Counted from the first letter of the stretch, positions 43,532-52,680 are shown. The stretch: DNA of 64,000 nt from CAWDVK01 sp963805715 (GCA_963805715.1 CAWDVK010000010.1:1-64000); one strand, 5' to 3'. Program-made: numbers and translations. Notes: generated by a model not told the origin, from the letters alone.

Positions 43532-44890
43532 CTACCGGGCCGATGCCGAGACCACCTCGCGGAGCCGGACCCGGCGGCCGGTCCGCAGGATGGCCCGCCG
43601 GTAGATGCCGGCGGCCAGCCGCGCGACGCCGACGGTGCACAGCACGCTGAGCGCGGCCGAGGCGGCGAACTCCCACCAGCTGACCGCGCCGAAGCCGACC
43701 AGCACGGGCATGGCGAACGGCGCGGTCGGCGGGAGATAGGCGAGCACCTTGAAGAATGCGGACGGGCTGCCCGAGCCCACCGTCGTCAGCGCCATGATGT
43801 AGCCGAAGACAATGGGCAGGCTGAGCGGGAAGGCCAGGCTCTGCACCTGGTCCTGGCGCTCGGCCATCGAGCCGGCTGCCGCGTAGACCCAGCAGTAGAA
43901 GGCGTAGCCAAGCACCAGCCAGGCGAGCGTGCTGACGAGCACCAGGGGTGCGGTGCCCTGCAGCAGGTCGGAGCCCACGGCCTTGGCCAGCGCGAGGGCG
44001 AAGGCCACCACGAGTGCCGCCTGGGCGAACGCCACCAGCCCGATCCCGAGCACCTTGCCGCCGAGGAGCTGGACCGGGCGGACGGCGGCTAGCAGCACCT
44101 CGACCACCCGGCTCGATTTCTCCTCCATCACCCCGATGAGGGTCCAGGTGTTGTACTGCGTCAGCATCAGGAACACCAGGATCAGGCCGACGAGCGACGC
44201 GCCGTGCGTGCTCCCGCTGGGCGGCGCGGGCTGCAGGCTCGTCACCGGGAGCGGCCTGGCCCTGGCGAGCTGGGTCAGCTGAGCGGCCGACAGGCCGGCC
44301 GCCCGGACCGCCTCATCCACGCCGAGGGTCCGGGACACCGCGCGGACGAGCTGCGCGCCAGCCGAGGTATCGGCGGCGCCGATCGCCTTGCTGACCAGGA
44401 CGGCCCTGGCGCTGACGATGGCGAGGCCGATCCGGCCCGAGCGCAGGTCAGCGCGGGCGGCTGCCAGATCGGCCTCGGGCACGAGGCGCACGGCGGCGCC
44501 GGTGGTCGCGCCGGCCGCGACGACGGCCGCCCGCAGCGGTGCGGGCAGGCTCCCGACGATGCCGACTACCTGCGGGCCGGACCTGGACTTGTTCAGCACC
44601 GGGATCACGATGGCGGCGGCCACCACCAGCAGGATGAGCACGGTGCCGACCCTGAAGATCCTGCCCCGGACCCGCTGCCGGATCTCCCGCGCCGCTACCA
44701 GGCCGGTGTAGCCGGTCAGCCGCGACAGCGCCGCGGCCCGCGCGCCGTGCGGCCGATCCGGGCCGGCTGGCCGCGGCAGGCCGGCCCGGCCCTGCTGGCC
44801 CCGGCCCGGCCGGCCCCGGCCGAAGCGGAACCACAGCCGCACTCCCGCCAGCGCCACCAGCACCAGGAGGATCACCTCGGGCAGGTTCAT
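43532..44890 (-). CDS. ABC-2 type (NatB-like) transporter permease
   Basis: 452 residues from the ATG at 44890, overlapping the ATPase stop by ATGA, so the two are translationally coupled. An extra N-terminal helix (VILLVLVALAGVRLWF) and an Arg/Pro/Gly-rich cytoplasmic stretch precede the standard layout: first ABC-2 helix (VGTVLILLVVAAAIVIPVL), a large extracytoplasmic domain, then five more helices (ASLVGLILVFLMLTQYNT, EEKSSRVVEVLLAAVRPVQL coupling region, LVSTLAWLVLGYAFYCWVYA). NatA/NatB-type exporters extrude sodium or toxic compounds. Substrate not inferable. Confidence 0.9.
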   Translation of the reverse strand: MNLPEVILLVLVALAGVRLWFRFGRGRPGRGQQGRAGLPRPAGPDRPHGARAAALSRLTGYTGLVAAREIRQRVRGRIFRVGTVLILLVVAAAIVIPVLNKSRSGPQVVGIVGSLPAPLRAAVVAAGATTGAAVRLVPEADLAAARADLRSGRIGLAIVSARAVLVSKAIGAADTSAGAQLVRAVSRTLGVDEAVRAAGLSAAQLTQLARARPLPVTSLQPAPPSGSTHGASLVGLILVFLMLTQYNTWTLIGVMEEKSSRVVEVLLAAVRPVQLLGGKVLGIGLVAFAQAALVVAFALALAKAVGSDLLQGTAPLVLVSTLAWLVLGYAFYCWVYAAAGSMAERQDQVQSLAFPLSLPIVFGYIMALTTVGSGSPSAFFKVLAYLPPTAPFAMPVLVGFGAVSWWEFAASAALSVLCTVGVARLAAGIYRRAILRTGRRVRLREVVSASAR

Positions 44891-45783
44891 GCCAGCGCCT
44901 CCCTGAAGACCTCCGACAGGCGGCGGCGCTGGACGACGAACTCGGTGACGCGCCCCGCGGCCATCGCCGCCTTCAGCACCCACTCGCTGTCGGTCTGCTC
45001 ATCGAGCACCAGCCGGGCGGCACCCCGGTCGATCTCGGACACCGCGACGCCGGGCAGCTGGCGGGCCCAGGCCGCGTCGCGGTCCCCCTCGACCCGCACC
45101 ACGAGCCGGCGCGGGCCGCTGGTAGCCAGGTCATCGACCCTGCCGCTGACGACGAGGCGGCCGTGGTCGATGATCGTGACCGTCTCGCAGAGGTCCTCGA
45201 CCAGGTCGAGCTGATGGCTGGAGAACAGCACGCAGCAGCCCTCCCTGGCCTGGGCGGCGAGCACGCCGGCGATCGCGTCGACGCCGGCCGGGTCCAGGCC
45301 CGCCAGGGGCTCGTCCAGGATCAGCAGCTCGGGGCCGTGCACCAGCGCGGCGGCGAGCTGCACGCGCTGCTGGTTGCCGTGGGAGAGGACCTCGACCTTG
45401 CTGTCCGCCCGGTCCGCCACGCCGAGCCGCTCCAGCCATGCCCGCGTCGCGGCCGCCGCGTCCGCCGCGCTCATCCCGTGCAGCCGGCCGAGATACACCA
45501 GCTGCTCGCCGACGAGCATGCCCGGATAGAGACCTCGTTCCTCGGGCATGTAGCCGAAGCGCCGCCGCTCCGCCGCCCCGACGGGTGCGTTGTTCCATCG
45601 GACGCGGCCGGCATCCAGGTCGGTCAGCCCGAAGACGGCCCGCATCGTGGTGGTCTTGCCCGCCCCGTTCGGGCCGAGGAAGCCCACGACCTGGCCGGCC
45701 GGAACGGAGAATGACAGGTGGTCGAGAGCGGTGACCGGCCCGTACCGGCGGGTCAGGCCGTCCAGCTCCAGGGCACCAGCCAC
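44887..45783 (-). CDS. ABC transporter ATP-binding protein (NatA-like)
   Basis: 298 residues. Walker A GPNGAGKTTT, signature LSHGNQQR (variant of LSGGQ), Walker B LLILDEPLAGLDPAG and the switch His in LFSSHQLDLVED are all present. A C-terminal domain (DDLATSGPRRLVVRVEGDRD) and a DUF4162-type tail are typical of ABC-2 exporters. First gene of a two-gene operon with the permease. The GTG/ATG region at 45783 has no strong ribosome site. Confidence 0.94.
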   Translation of the reverse strand: MAGALELDGLTRRYGPVTALDHLSFSVPAGQVVGFLGPNGAGKTTTMRAVFGLTDLDAGRVRWNNAPVGAAERRRFGYMPEERGLYPGMLVGEQLVYLGRLHGMSAADAAAATRAWLERLGVADRADSKVEVLSHGNQQRVQLAAALVHGPELLILDEPLAGLDPAGVDAIAGVLAAQAREGCCVLFSSHQLDLVEDLCETVTIIDHGRLVVSGRVDDLATSGPRRLVVRVEGDRDAAWARQLPGVAVSEIDRGAARLVLDEQTDSEWVLKAAMAAGRVTEFVVQRRRLSEVFREALA

Positions 45784-46009
45784 CGGATCAGGTTAAGTGT
45801 CACCGCACTGCCTCGGCCAGACCCGGCGCAGCACGGATCATCACCAGGTCGGAGGCGCTGACCGCTCGCCCCGTGATCATCTTCCTGACCTACCGTGGGC
45901 CCGCGCCGGTGAGCTGGCCGGATAGCCCGGCAGCATCGTCACCGGGGAAGTCCCGTGCGGGGACCTCGACGTAGCGGCCGATGATCCGCCGGCCAGCCGG
46001 GCCGCACCG

Positions 46010-46126
46010 CCGGCCGTAGGCAAACGGCGAGACCATCATCCGGCCGTACCGGACCGGCACGAGCTCCGGCACCCGGGACGCGGCCTGCTCCTCCAGCAGG
46101 GCGATCGGATCGGGCCGGCCGCGGGC
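46010..46126 (-). pseudogene. N-terminal scrap of a DUF2252 protein
   Basis: About 39 residues, DPIALLEEQAASRVPELVPV then RYGRMMVSPFAY. This matches the start of DUF2252 proteins (compare QIRVPELVPLRHQRMAASPW in the intact copy at 49770-51167). Homology stops abruptly before the kinase-like core, so this is a truncated second copy. It lies just beyond the end of the Ser/Pro-rich gene. Confidence 0.7.
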
Positions 46127-46127
46127 G

Positions 46128-47633
46128 TCACCCGCGCGGGATGAGTGACCAGTCGAGCATCGCGGCGGCGCCATCCGGCGCTGCCTGCCAGCCTCCCCAG
46201 CCTGGCCAGTCTCCCCAGCCAGGCCAGTCTCCCCGGCCAGGCCAGTCTCCCCGGCCAGGCCAGCGCGGCAGGCCCGGCAGGCCCGGCCGCCTGGTGGCCG
46301 CGGCAGCGGCCTCAGCCGGCCCAGTCGGGCAGGCCGGGAACGACCGGTCGTCCCCATCAGGGTCCCCGGCCGTGGCGCTGCCGTTCGCCGCCTGGCCGGC
46401 CGGGCAGAGCGGGAGCGACCGGTGGTCACCGCGATGGCCGCGGGCCGTGCGCTCGGCGATGGCGACCAGCACCCGGACGGCGATCACTTCTCGTGCCGCC
46501 CAGAGGCCGGGCAGCGCGTCGCTGTCCTTCTCACGTCCGGCCTCCTGGCGTCCGGCCGCCCCCCGGCTGCCGGGGTGCGCGCTGGCCGGGGCCGCGCTGG
46601 CCGGGCCCGCGCTGGCCGGGGCCGCGCTGGCCGGGGCCGCGCTGGCCGGGGCCGCGCTGGCGGGGCCCGGACTCGCCGTGCCCGGGCTGGCCGTGCCCGG
46701 GCTGCCGGCGTCGCTCGGGCTGGCTGTCGGGGACGGAGTGAGAGTCGGGCTCGGGCTCGGGCTCTGGCTGCCGGTCGGGCCCGGGCTGACGCTCGATGTC
46801 GGGCCGGGGCTGACAGACGGGCCAGGGCTGCCGGTCTGGCTCGGGCAGGGGGTCCGGCTGGCGCTGGGGCTCGGGCTCGGCGTGCGGCTGCTCGTCGGGC
46901 TGGCATCCGGGCTGGGCGAGGGGCTGCTGGCCGGGCTGGAGCTGGGACTGCCGGCCGGAGTCCGCGTGGGGCTGGCGCTCACGCTGGGGCAGGGAGTCGG
47001 GCTGGCGCTGGCCTTCGGGGTCGCGCTGGCGGCGGTCGTCGGGCAGATCGCCCCGCTGGCAAAGATCGCAGCTACGCATTGGGCTGGCCCTGGCGCCGCA
47101 TGCCGGTGCTTCCGCTTGTCCCGCCCGGTGCCGGCGACGCCGGCCGGGCCCGGCGACTGGCCCGCCGCATGCCCGCTGGTACCGGGCCCGCTGCCGCCGC
47201 CCGCGGGGCCGGTGCCGCCGAGCGACCGGAAGAAGGCCGCGGCCTGCGAAACAGCCTGGCGCGGCAGCGGTGTCAGCGAGAGAGCGCCCGCCGCCGCGAC
47301 GAGAACGGCCAGGGCCATGACGATCGCCGGGCGCAGCCACGCCAGCGGCGGGCGCGGTGCGCCGGGCCGTGCGGCGGGACGCGCCGTGCGCCGCCGCTCG
47401 CCGACCGCGGCGGGCACCGCCCGCAGCCATGCCCGGGCGGACAGCAGGCCGCTCAGCGCGCGGCCCGCCACCTCGGCGGACGCGGCCAGCACCCAGGCGA
47501 CGAGCCACGGACGGGGAGCAGACAGCCGGGCGCGGATCCGCTCGAGGCCGTCGTCGGCCGGGTGTACCGATTCCGCCGCGGCACGCAGGGCCAGCCGGAG
47601 CGCCTCCTCGTCGTCATGATCGCGCTGGCTCAT
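46128..47633 (-). CDS. Membrane-anchored Ser/Pro-rich protein coupled to a sigma factor
   Basis: 501 residues from the ATG at 47633, which overlaps the sigma-factor stop (ATGA). A cytoplasmic N-terminus (DDEEALRLALRAAAESVHPA) resembles small anti-sigma or sigma-partner proteins. One membrane helix (AIVMALAVLVAAAGALSLTP) leads to a long external Ser/Pro/Thr stretch (about 200-350) with five-residue APASA units. Beyond about residue 360 the composition changes to Arg/Gly/Trp repeats (PGRGDWPGWGDW), which looks like readthrough past a lost stop rather than protein. The N-terminal part may restrain the coupled sigma factor (inference). Confidence 0.7.
   Translation of the reverse strand: MSQRDHDDEEALRLALRAAAESVHPADDGLERIRARLSAPRPWLVAWVLAASAEVAGRALSGLLSARAWLRAVPAAVGERRRTARPAARPGAPRPPLAWLRPAIVMALAVLVAAAGALSLTPLPRQAVSQAAAFFRSLGGTGPAGGGSGPGTSGHAAGQSPGPAGVAGTGRDKRKHRHAAPGPAQCVAAIFASGAICPTTAASATPKASASPTPCPSVSASPTRTPAGSPSSSPASSPSPSPDASPTSSRTPSPSPSASRTPCPSQTGSPGPSVSPGPTSSVSPGPTGSQSPSPSPTLTPSPTASPSDAGSPGTASPGTASPGPASAAPASAAPASAAPASAGPASAAPASAHPGSRGAAGRQEAGREKDSDALPGLWAAREVIAVRVLVAIAERTARGHRGDHRSLPLCPAGQAANGSATAGDPDGDDRSFPACPTGPAEAAAAATRRPGLPGLPRWPGRGDWPGRGDWPGWGDWPGWGGWQAAPDGAAAMLDWSLIPRG
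46193..46262 (-). repeat. Four tandem 18-bp units
   Basis: CAGCCTGGCCAGTCTCCC-type units repeat four times with small changes, giving WPGRGD/WPGWGD in the minus-strand frame. They sit inside the suspected readthrough end of the Ser/Pro-rich gene. Confidence 0.85.
46574..46690 (-). repeat. 15-bp tandem repeats in the Ser/Pro-rich gene
   Basis: GCGCTGGCCGGGGCC recurs about six times with minor changes, coding APASA units on the minus strand. Confidence 0.85.
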
Positions 47634-48230
47634 GTCTCACTGCCCAGTGCGCTGCGCAGCACCGTCATGGCCCGGGCCATGTGGCTCTTGACCGCGCCGG
47701 GACTGATGCCCATCACCGCCGCGACCTGGGCCTCGGACATGTCCCCGTAATACCGCAGCACGACCGCCTCGCGCTGCCGCGGCGACAGCGTGCGCAGCGC
47801 GGCGACCACCGCGGAGCGCTCCAGCAGCACGATCGCCCCGTGCTCGGCGCTCGGCATGTCCGGCGCGGGCTTGCGGGGCGTTCCGCTCGACGACGATCCG
47901 GTGCCGCAGCACCGACCGGGACCGGTTCACCACCGACCGCCGCAGGTACGCCTCGGCCTTGTCGTTCTCCCGCAGCAGCCGCCAGCGCCGGTGCATGGCC
48001 ACGAACGAGTCCTGCACCACTTCCTCGGCGGTCGCCGTATCCCGCACCAGCAGGGCCGCCAGGCGCACCAGCGAGCGGTAATGCGCCGCGTACAGCTCCG
48101 TCACCGCGCTGTAGACGTCGCGGTCAGTTAATTCGGAGACAGTCGCGGCCCGCGCGCCGATGACCTCGGTCACATCCAGGCGGCCGTCCACGTCTCCGCG
48201 CTCGGCTGCCGTCATGGCCAGTCCCCGCAC
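47630..48230 (-). pseudogene. SigE/ECF-type sigma factor, one frame break
   Basis: Region 2 lies in the first frame: VTELYAAHYRSLVRLAALLV, TAEEVVQDSFVAMHRRW, NRSRSVLRHRIVVERNAP. Near 47875 the frame changes, and region 4 follows in the second: MPSAEHGAIVLLERSAVVAA, LRTLSPRQREAVVLRYYGD, VAAVMGISPGAVKSHMARAM, stop at 47630. One base missing in CCGCAAGCC would restore RNAPRKPAPDMPS. The 3' stop overlaps the start of the Ser/Pro-rich gene, the usual layout of a SigE-family factor and its membrane partner. It may be a sequencing indel rather than true loss. Confidence 0.82.
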
Positions 48231-48876
48231 CTCAGCGCGCTGCGCCCCGCCAAAGACCGCACCCGCACCCGCCCCCCACAGACATCTCTGGCTGGCCGGG
48301 CGACGATCACGAGCGGCCGCACGGTGAGACGGCGAGCCGCTCAGTTACCCGTACCCGAGCACCGGATAAAACGATCACTTGGCTACCGGAATTCTCTGCC
48401 ACTACAGGCTGATACGAGCAGTGGCGAATGTCCAGTCCCGGCGGCTAGAGAACTATTTGATCTGCTTGCACGACCGTGCCCGGGACGTCGGGCGTCGTGC
48501 CAGGAAGCGGGCACCCCTGGTGCCCGCAGGGCCGGGCCGGGACGGCGGGAAGGCCGGCCTGCCTGCCTGCGCCGTGATTTCGCTCACAGCGGCTATATTC
48601 GGCGTTGCGCCGCCCTGTTTCTCTCGTTTACCCGGCCGCGGCCGGGGAAGGTCCGGACGGTCCCCGGCGCTATAGCCGGTAACGGCGCCAGAGCACGCGC
48701 CGGCGCGGACAGCCTCCCGCGTAGCCGGCTTCGCTAGCGCCGCGAGCAGAGGGCGCACCGCCGGGCGAGGCACGCAGCCGCCCGGGACCGTAATCAGTCA
48801 GCTTGCTATAGTATGCACGTGCTTGATATAGTAAGCGCATCGAGCATGTCCGACGAGGACATGATGGAGGTGTGGA
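48231..48876. other. 646-bp divergent intergenic region
   Basis: Separates the broken sigma factor (left) from the phasin/SAP-like gene (right). The right end carries the tandem operator/promoter at 48801-48836. The rest, including a moderately AT-rich patch near 48360-48480, has no convincing gene. Confidence 0.55.
48801..48836 (+). promoter_or_regulatory. Tandem palindromic operator over a -35/-10 promoter
   Basis: GCTTGCTATAGTATGC at 48801-48816 and GCTTGATATAGTAAGC at 48821-48836 are 20 bp apart. Each is near-palindromic (GCTT..TATA..AAGC). TTGCTA (48803) and TATAGT (48827) make a -35/-10 pair with an 18-bp spacer, so one copy covers each element. It lies 41 bp upstream of the GTG at 48877. 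Confidence 0.7.
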
Positions 48877-49449
48877 GTGCCGAGCATTACCGAGCATTAC
48901 AGCTCTGCGGCCAGGCAGGCCGGCAGCGCCGTGGAGAAGACCGCTGACCTGTGGGCCAGGGGCATGCGGGAGTTCCTTGACCGCACCTCAACGCTGCCCA
49001 GGCTGCCGCAGGTTGACCTGGTCCCGGCCGTCGAGCGCTACTTCGATGTCGTGCAGCGCGCGGTCGAGCTGAACCGCGAGCTCACCATCAGGTTCGTGCA
49101 GGCCACGGGCGCGCTGCCGACCGCTGTCCGGGAGCGGGCCGAGTCGGCCGGCGACGTGATCCGCGAGCGGACGGCCACGGTCGAGCAGGTCAGCCGCGAG
49201 CAGGCGGCGAATGCCGCGAAGGCCGCCCGCGAGCAGGCCGAGAAGGCCGAGCGGGCCGACCAGGAGCTGGCCCGCGAGGCCCGCAGGGTCGAGCGCGAGC
49301 AGGCCAGGAAGGCGCACCAGAAGGCCAGGGAGCGCTATGCGGGCCTGACCAAGGCTGAGCTGAGCGACCTGCTGGCCAAGCGGGACCTGCCCAAGTCGGG
49401 CAATGTCGACGACCTCATCGAGCGCCTGGTCGAGGCGGACGGCAAGTAA
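48877..49449 (+). CDS. Phasin-like helical protein with C-terminal SAP-like motif
   Basis: 190 residues from a GTG with GGAGG six bases upstream. The first 95 residues resemble phasin or heparin-binding-adhesin-like amphipathic helices (VEKTADLWARGMREFLDRTS, VVQRAVELNRELTIRFVQAT). A long Arg/Glu/Ala coiled coil follows (REQAANAAKAAREQAEKAER, REARRVEREQARKAHQKARE). The end, YAGLTKAELSDLLAKRDLPK then GNVDDLIERLVEAD, is a SAP/Rho-N-like helix-extension-helix that binds DNA in other proteins. It could coat granules or bridge nucleoid and polymer surfaces (inference). A tandem operator precedes it. Confidence 0.8.
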   Translation: MPSITEHYSSAARQAGSAVEKTADLWARGMREFLDRTSTLPRLPQVDLVPAVERYFDVVQRAVELNRELTIRFVQATGALPTAVRERAESAGDVIRERTATVEQVSREQAANAAKAAREQAEKAERADQELAREARRVEREQARKAHQKARERYAGLTKAELSDLLAKRDLPKSGNVDDLIERLVEADGK

Positions 49450-49559
49450 CCAGCCCGCCGCTCCTCGCCAGCCGCACGACGCCGGTGCCGGCAGCCACCG
49501 CTGCCTCGGTCACCGGCGTCGTGGCGTCAGCCCGGTCCAGGGGCTGGCGCCGGCCGGCC

Positions 49560-49765
49560 GGGCCATCGTGGTCGGGCTGGTCTCCGGCTACAGCGCGATC
49601 ACCCCGTACGCGATCACCCCGTAACGGCCGTCCGCGTGCTCCCGGCCGGGCGCCCGCCGGCCGGGCCATCGTGGTCGGGCTGGTCCCCGGCTACAGCGCG
49701 ATCACCCCGTACGCGATCACCCCGTAACGGCCCGTCCGCGTGCTCCCGGCCGGGCGCCCGCCCGG
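49560..49765. repeat. 103-bp tandem duplication
   Basis: The segment beginning GGGCCATCGTGGTCGGGCTG at 49560 recurs at 49663 with one or two changes. Each copy also contains a double GCGATCACCCCGTA. Non-coding, between two convergent genes. Confidence 0.9.
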
Positions 49766-49769
49766 CCGC

Positions 49770-51167
49770 TCAGCGCGCGGCGGGCAGGCTCTCGACCGTG
49801 CCGGCCGCGATCGCGCTGGCGAGCTGGGCGTGATCGCGCTCGTTCTGCTCGGCGTACTGGCGGGCGAACCGGCCGATCGCGTCGGCGAAGCGGGAGCCCC
49901 TCCCGATGTAGCCGTCGATGGCCACCGGGTCGCCGGTGCGGGCGTGCGCCCTGGCCAGCGTCTCGCCGCACGCGGTGGCGAACTCGACCAGGCGCGGCGC
50001 GATCAGCTCCGTGGTCGGGATGATCTTCATGTCGCGGAACTGCCGGACGTAGTAGTCCTTCCCGTGCAGCGAGCCCCAGCCGACGAAGATGTCGGTGGCG
50101 CTCTGCACCAGCCGCTTGCCGCTGATCACCCGCTCGCCGTGGCTGTCGTGCTGGCTGGGCCGGGTGTGCGCCTCATACACCGACGGGCCGGCCTGCTTGA
50201 CCTGCAGGAACAGCGGGTCAGCGGCGCTGCGGCCTTCCAGCAGGATCAGGTAGACCTGCATCCCCACGCTGCCCACGCCGACCACCTGGCGGACCACGTC
50301 CACCTCGGTGAACCGGTCGAACAGGGCCCGCCGGTCCTCCTGCAGGGTCAGCCGGTACTGCGCCAGCAGGTGGTCGACGAGATCGTCCTGCTCGTCGTCG
50401 CCGATCGCGACCCGGACCGGCGGGTCCTCGGTGATCCGCGGCCGCCCGTGCGCCATCGTGGTCAGCCTGGCCAGCGCGCCCCGGCTGGTGCGGCGCTTTC
50501 GTTTCGTCTCGATGTGGATCGACACGCGCCCGCGGTCAGCCGGCTCGAAATACCTGATCAGGCTGTCGACGTGCATGCCGTCGTACCAGATGTCCAGCTC
50601 GGGCGTCCTGGTGTACTCGCGCATCCGCTTGCGGTACGCCCGCAGGCCGGCGCTGACGGCGGCGTCGGCGGTGGCCGGCTTGATCCCGTTCTCCCTGGCC
50701 GCCACCACCAGGCTCGCGGCAAAACGCTGGACATCCCACTCGAACGGGCCCGGCAGTGTCTCGTCGAAGTCGCGCAGGTCGAAGTACAGGTTCCGCTCCG
50801 GTGTCGCCCACAGGCCGAAGTTCAGGACATGAGCGTCCCCGCAGAGCTGCACCATCAGGCCGCTGTCGGGCCGGGAGGCGAGATCGGCCGCCATGACCGC
50901 CGCGGCACCCCGGTAGTAGTTCCACGGCGAGGCCGCCATCCGCTGGTGCCGCAGCGGCACGAGCTCGGGGACCCGGATCTGGTTCTGGGCCAGGATCGTC
51001 TGCAGCGCGTCATGGCCGCGCTCCCGCTCGTCCCACTCCCCCAGCGCGCGGCGCCTGATCCGCTTGCGGGCGTTCTGGCCGGCCGCCCGCCGCTCGTCGC
51101 TGGTGGCCTGCAGATCGTGCAGCGGGGGCGGCGGCCCGGCTGGCCTCGGTGAGCTGGAATCCGTCAT
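49770..51167 (-). CDS. DUF2252 family protein
   Basis: 465 residues. DUF2252 proteins have a kinase-like fold of unsettled function. Hallmarks here: QIRVPELVPLRHQRMAASPW, NYYRGAAAVMAADLASRPD, VQLCGDAHVLNFGLWATPER, LYFDLRDFDETLPGPFEWDV (HxxNFG and DFDE acidic motifs), then GVGSVGMQVYLILLEGRSAA and GHGTYVRQFRDMK-like KDYYVRQFRDMKIIPTTELI. Full length and intact, with stop at 49770. A truncated second copy lies at 46010-46126. It is divergent from the dehydrogenase at 51294. Confidence 0.9.
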   Translation of the reverse strand: MTDSSSPRPAGPPPPLHDLQATSDERRAAGQNARKRIRRRALGEWDERERGHDALQTILAQNQIRVPELVPLRHQRMAASPWNYYRGAAAVMAADLASRPDSGLMVQLCGDAHVLNFGLWATPERNLYFDLRDFDETLPGPFEWDVQRFAASLVVAARENGIKPATADAAVSAGLRAYRKRMREYTRTPELDIWYDGMHVDSLIRYFEPADRGRVSIHIETKRKRRTSRGALARLTTMAHGRPRITEDPPVRVAIGDDEQDDLVDHLLAQYRLTLQEDRRALFDRFTEVDVVRQVVGVGSVGMQVYLILLEGRSAADPLFLQVKQAGPSVYEAHTRPSQHDSHGERVISGKRLVQSATDIFVGWGSLHGKDYYVRQFRDMKIIPTTELIAPRLVEFATACGETLARAHARTGDPVAIDGYIGRGSRFADAIGRFARQYAEQNERDHAQLASAIAAGTVESLPAAR

Positions 51168-51293
51168 GGAGTAACGATTCCCCGCATGACCGGCCGGCAG
51201 TCCGCCGCCCTCCGCCCGCGCACCCCAGGGCTGTCAGCGGCCGGGAAGGGGACCGCCGGTATGGTCGAGAACGTCCGGGAGGGAGCGTGGCAG

Positions 51294-52469
51294 GTGCAGG
51301 CAGTCGTCTACGAAGGCCCCCGTCAGGTCGGCGTGCAGACCGTGGACGATGCCGTCATCGAGGACCCCACCGACGTCGTCATCCGGGTGACGTCCAGCGC
51401 CATCTGCGGAACCGACCTGCACATGTACGACGGGCGGACCGGGGCCGAGCCGGGACTGGTGCTCGGGCACGAGCCGCTCGGCGTGGTGGAGCAGGCCGGG
51501 CCGGGCGTGAGCCTGGTCCACCCGGGCGACCGGGTCGTCATCCCGACGCACCTGTACTGCGGCCTGTGCTACAACTGCGCCCGCGGGTACTCCGCGTCCT
51601 GCCTGCGGGTCAGGCCGGGAGGCTTCGGGGCCGCCTACGGCTACGCGGGCATGGGCCCCTACCGGGGCGCCCAGGCCGGGCTGCTGCGGGTGCCGTTCGC
51701 CGACGCGAACTGCGTGCCGGTGCCGGGCACGCCCGGCGACGAGCGCGAAGACGACTTCGTCCTGCTCGCCGACGCGTTCGTGACCGGCTGGCACGCCACC
51801 GAGCTAGCCCGGATCGGCACCGCGCCGGGCCCGGTCGCGGTCTTCGGGGCAGGTGCCATCGGCCTGCTGGCCGCGTACTCGTCCCTGCTCAAGGGCGCCG
51901 GCGAGGTCTACGTGGTCGACTGGGTCGACGCCCGGCTGGCCAAGGCGGCGCAGCTCGGCGCCACGCCCGTGGACTTCCGGGCCGGCGACCCGGTCGAGCA
52001 GATCCGCGAGCTGCGCCGCGAGCGCGGCATCCCGCCCGGCGAGGCGCAGATGGACGGCGTCCAGTACGCCATCGACGCCGTCGGCTTCCAGGCCAGGGAC
52101 CGGGTCCGGCCGCAGATGGAGCGGCCCACGCAGGTGATCGAGGACCTGGCCCGCCTGGTCAACCCGACCGGGCACATCGGCATCGCGGGCGTCTACGCCG
52201 AGAAGGACCTGCATCCCGCGCCGCAGGGGTCCGCGGACGGCACCCTGAACGTGCCGTGGGCCACGTTCTTCAGCAAGGGCGTCACGGTCGGCTTCGGCCG
52301 CACTAACGACCGCCGTTACACGACGCTGCTGCGCGACCTGGTGGTCTCCGGGCGCGCCCGTCCGGGCGTGATCGTGAGCCACCATGGCTGCCTCGACGAC
52401 GCGCCGGGCCTGTTCCGGGCATTCGACGAGCGGGCGGACGGCGTCATCAAGGCCGTGCTGCGGCCCTAA
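51294..52469 (+). CDS. Zinc-dependent dehydrogenase, glutathione-independent formaldehyde dehydrogenase type
   Basis: 391 residues from the GTG at 51294, which gives the family start VQAVVYEGPRQVGVQTV; GGAGGG lies 10 bases upstream. Catalytic zinc ligands are in SAICGTDLHMYDGRTG and LGHEPLGVV. The structural zinc is bound by CGLCYNCARGYSASC. The NAD site is VAVFGAGAIGLLAAYS with acidic VVDWVDARLA. The long insert (PGGFGAAYGYAGMGPYRGAQ) is typical of formaldehyde dismutase/dehydrogenases. It should oxidise formaldehyde or related aldehydes with NAD+. Intact; longer in-frame starts are not conserved. Confidence 0.92.
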   Translation: MQAVVYEGPRQVGVQTVDDAVIEDPTDVVIRVTSSAICGTDLHMYDGRTGAEPGLVLGHEPLGVVEQAGPGVSLVHPGDRVVIPTHLYCGLCYNCARGYSASCLRVRPGGFGAAYGYAGMGPYRGAQAGLLRVPFADANCVPVPGTPGDEREDDFVLLADAFVTGWHATELARIGTAPGPVAVFGAGAIGLLAAYSSLLKGAGEVYVVDWVDARLAKAAQLGATPVDFRAGDPVEQIRELRRERGIPPGEAQMDGVQYAIDAVGFQARDRVRPQMERPTQVIEDLARLVNPTGHIGIAGVYAEKDLHPAPQGSADGTLNVPWATFFSKGVTVGFGRTNDRRYTTLLRDLVVSGRARPGVIVSHHGCLDDAPGLFRAFDERADGVIKAVLRP

Positions 52470-52680
52470 GGTGCGTTCCGAGTGCCCGGGCCTGCGCGGC
52501 ACGGTCGCGGATCCGCAGCGCAACGGACCTGGACGTCGCCCGGCCTAAGTGCCAGGCTCAGGTCCGGAGGCAAACGTTGCACTAACCGATCCGAGCCAGC
52601 CCAGGCCGAGGCTTAGCCGGATGCCGACCGGCTGAGCGTCGCGGCCGCCCGGGGCAGGCAAGCCCGCAAAGGAGAGCGTC

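Noticed and set aside
48379..48675. 98-codon plus-strand frame in the long spacer
   Set aside because: No ribosome site and Arg/Pro-rich readthrough composition at the end.
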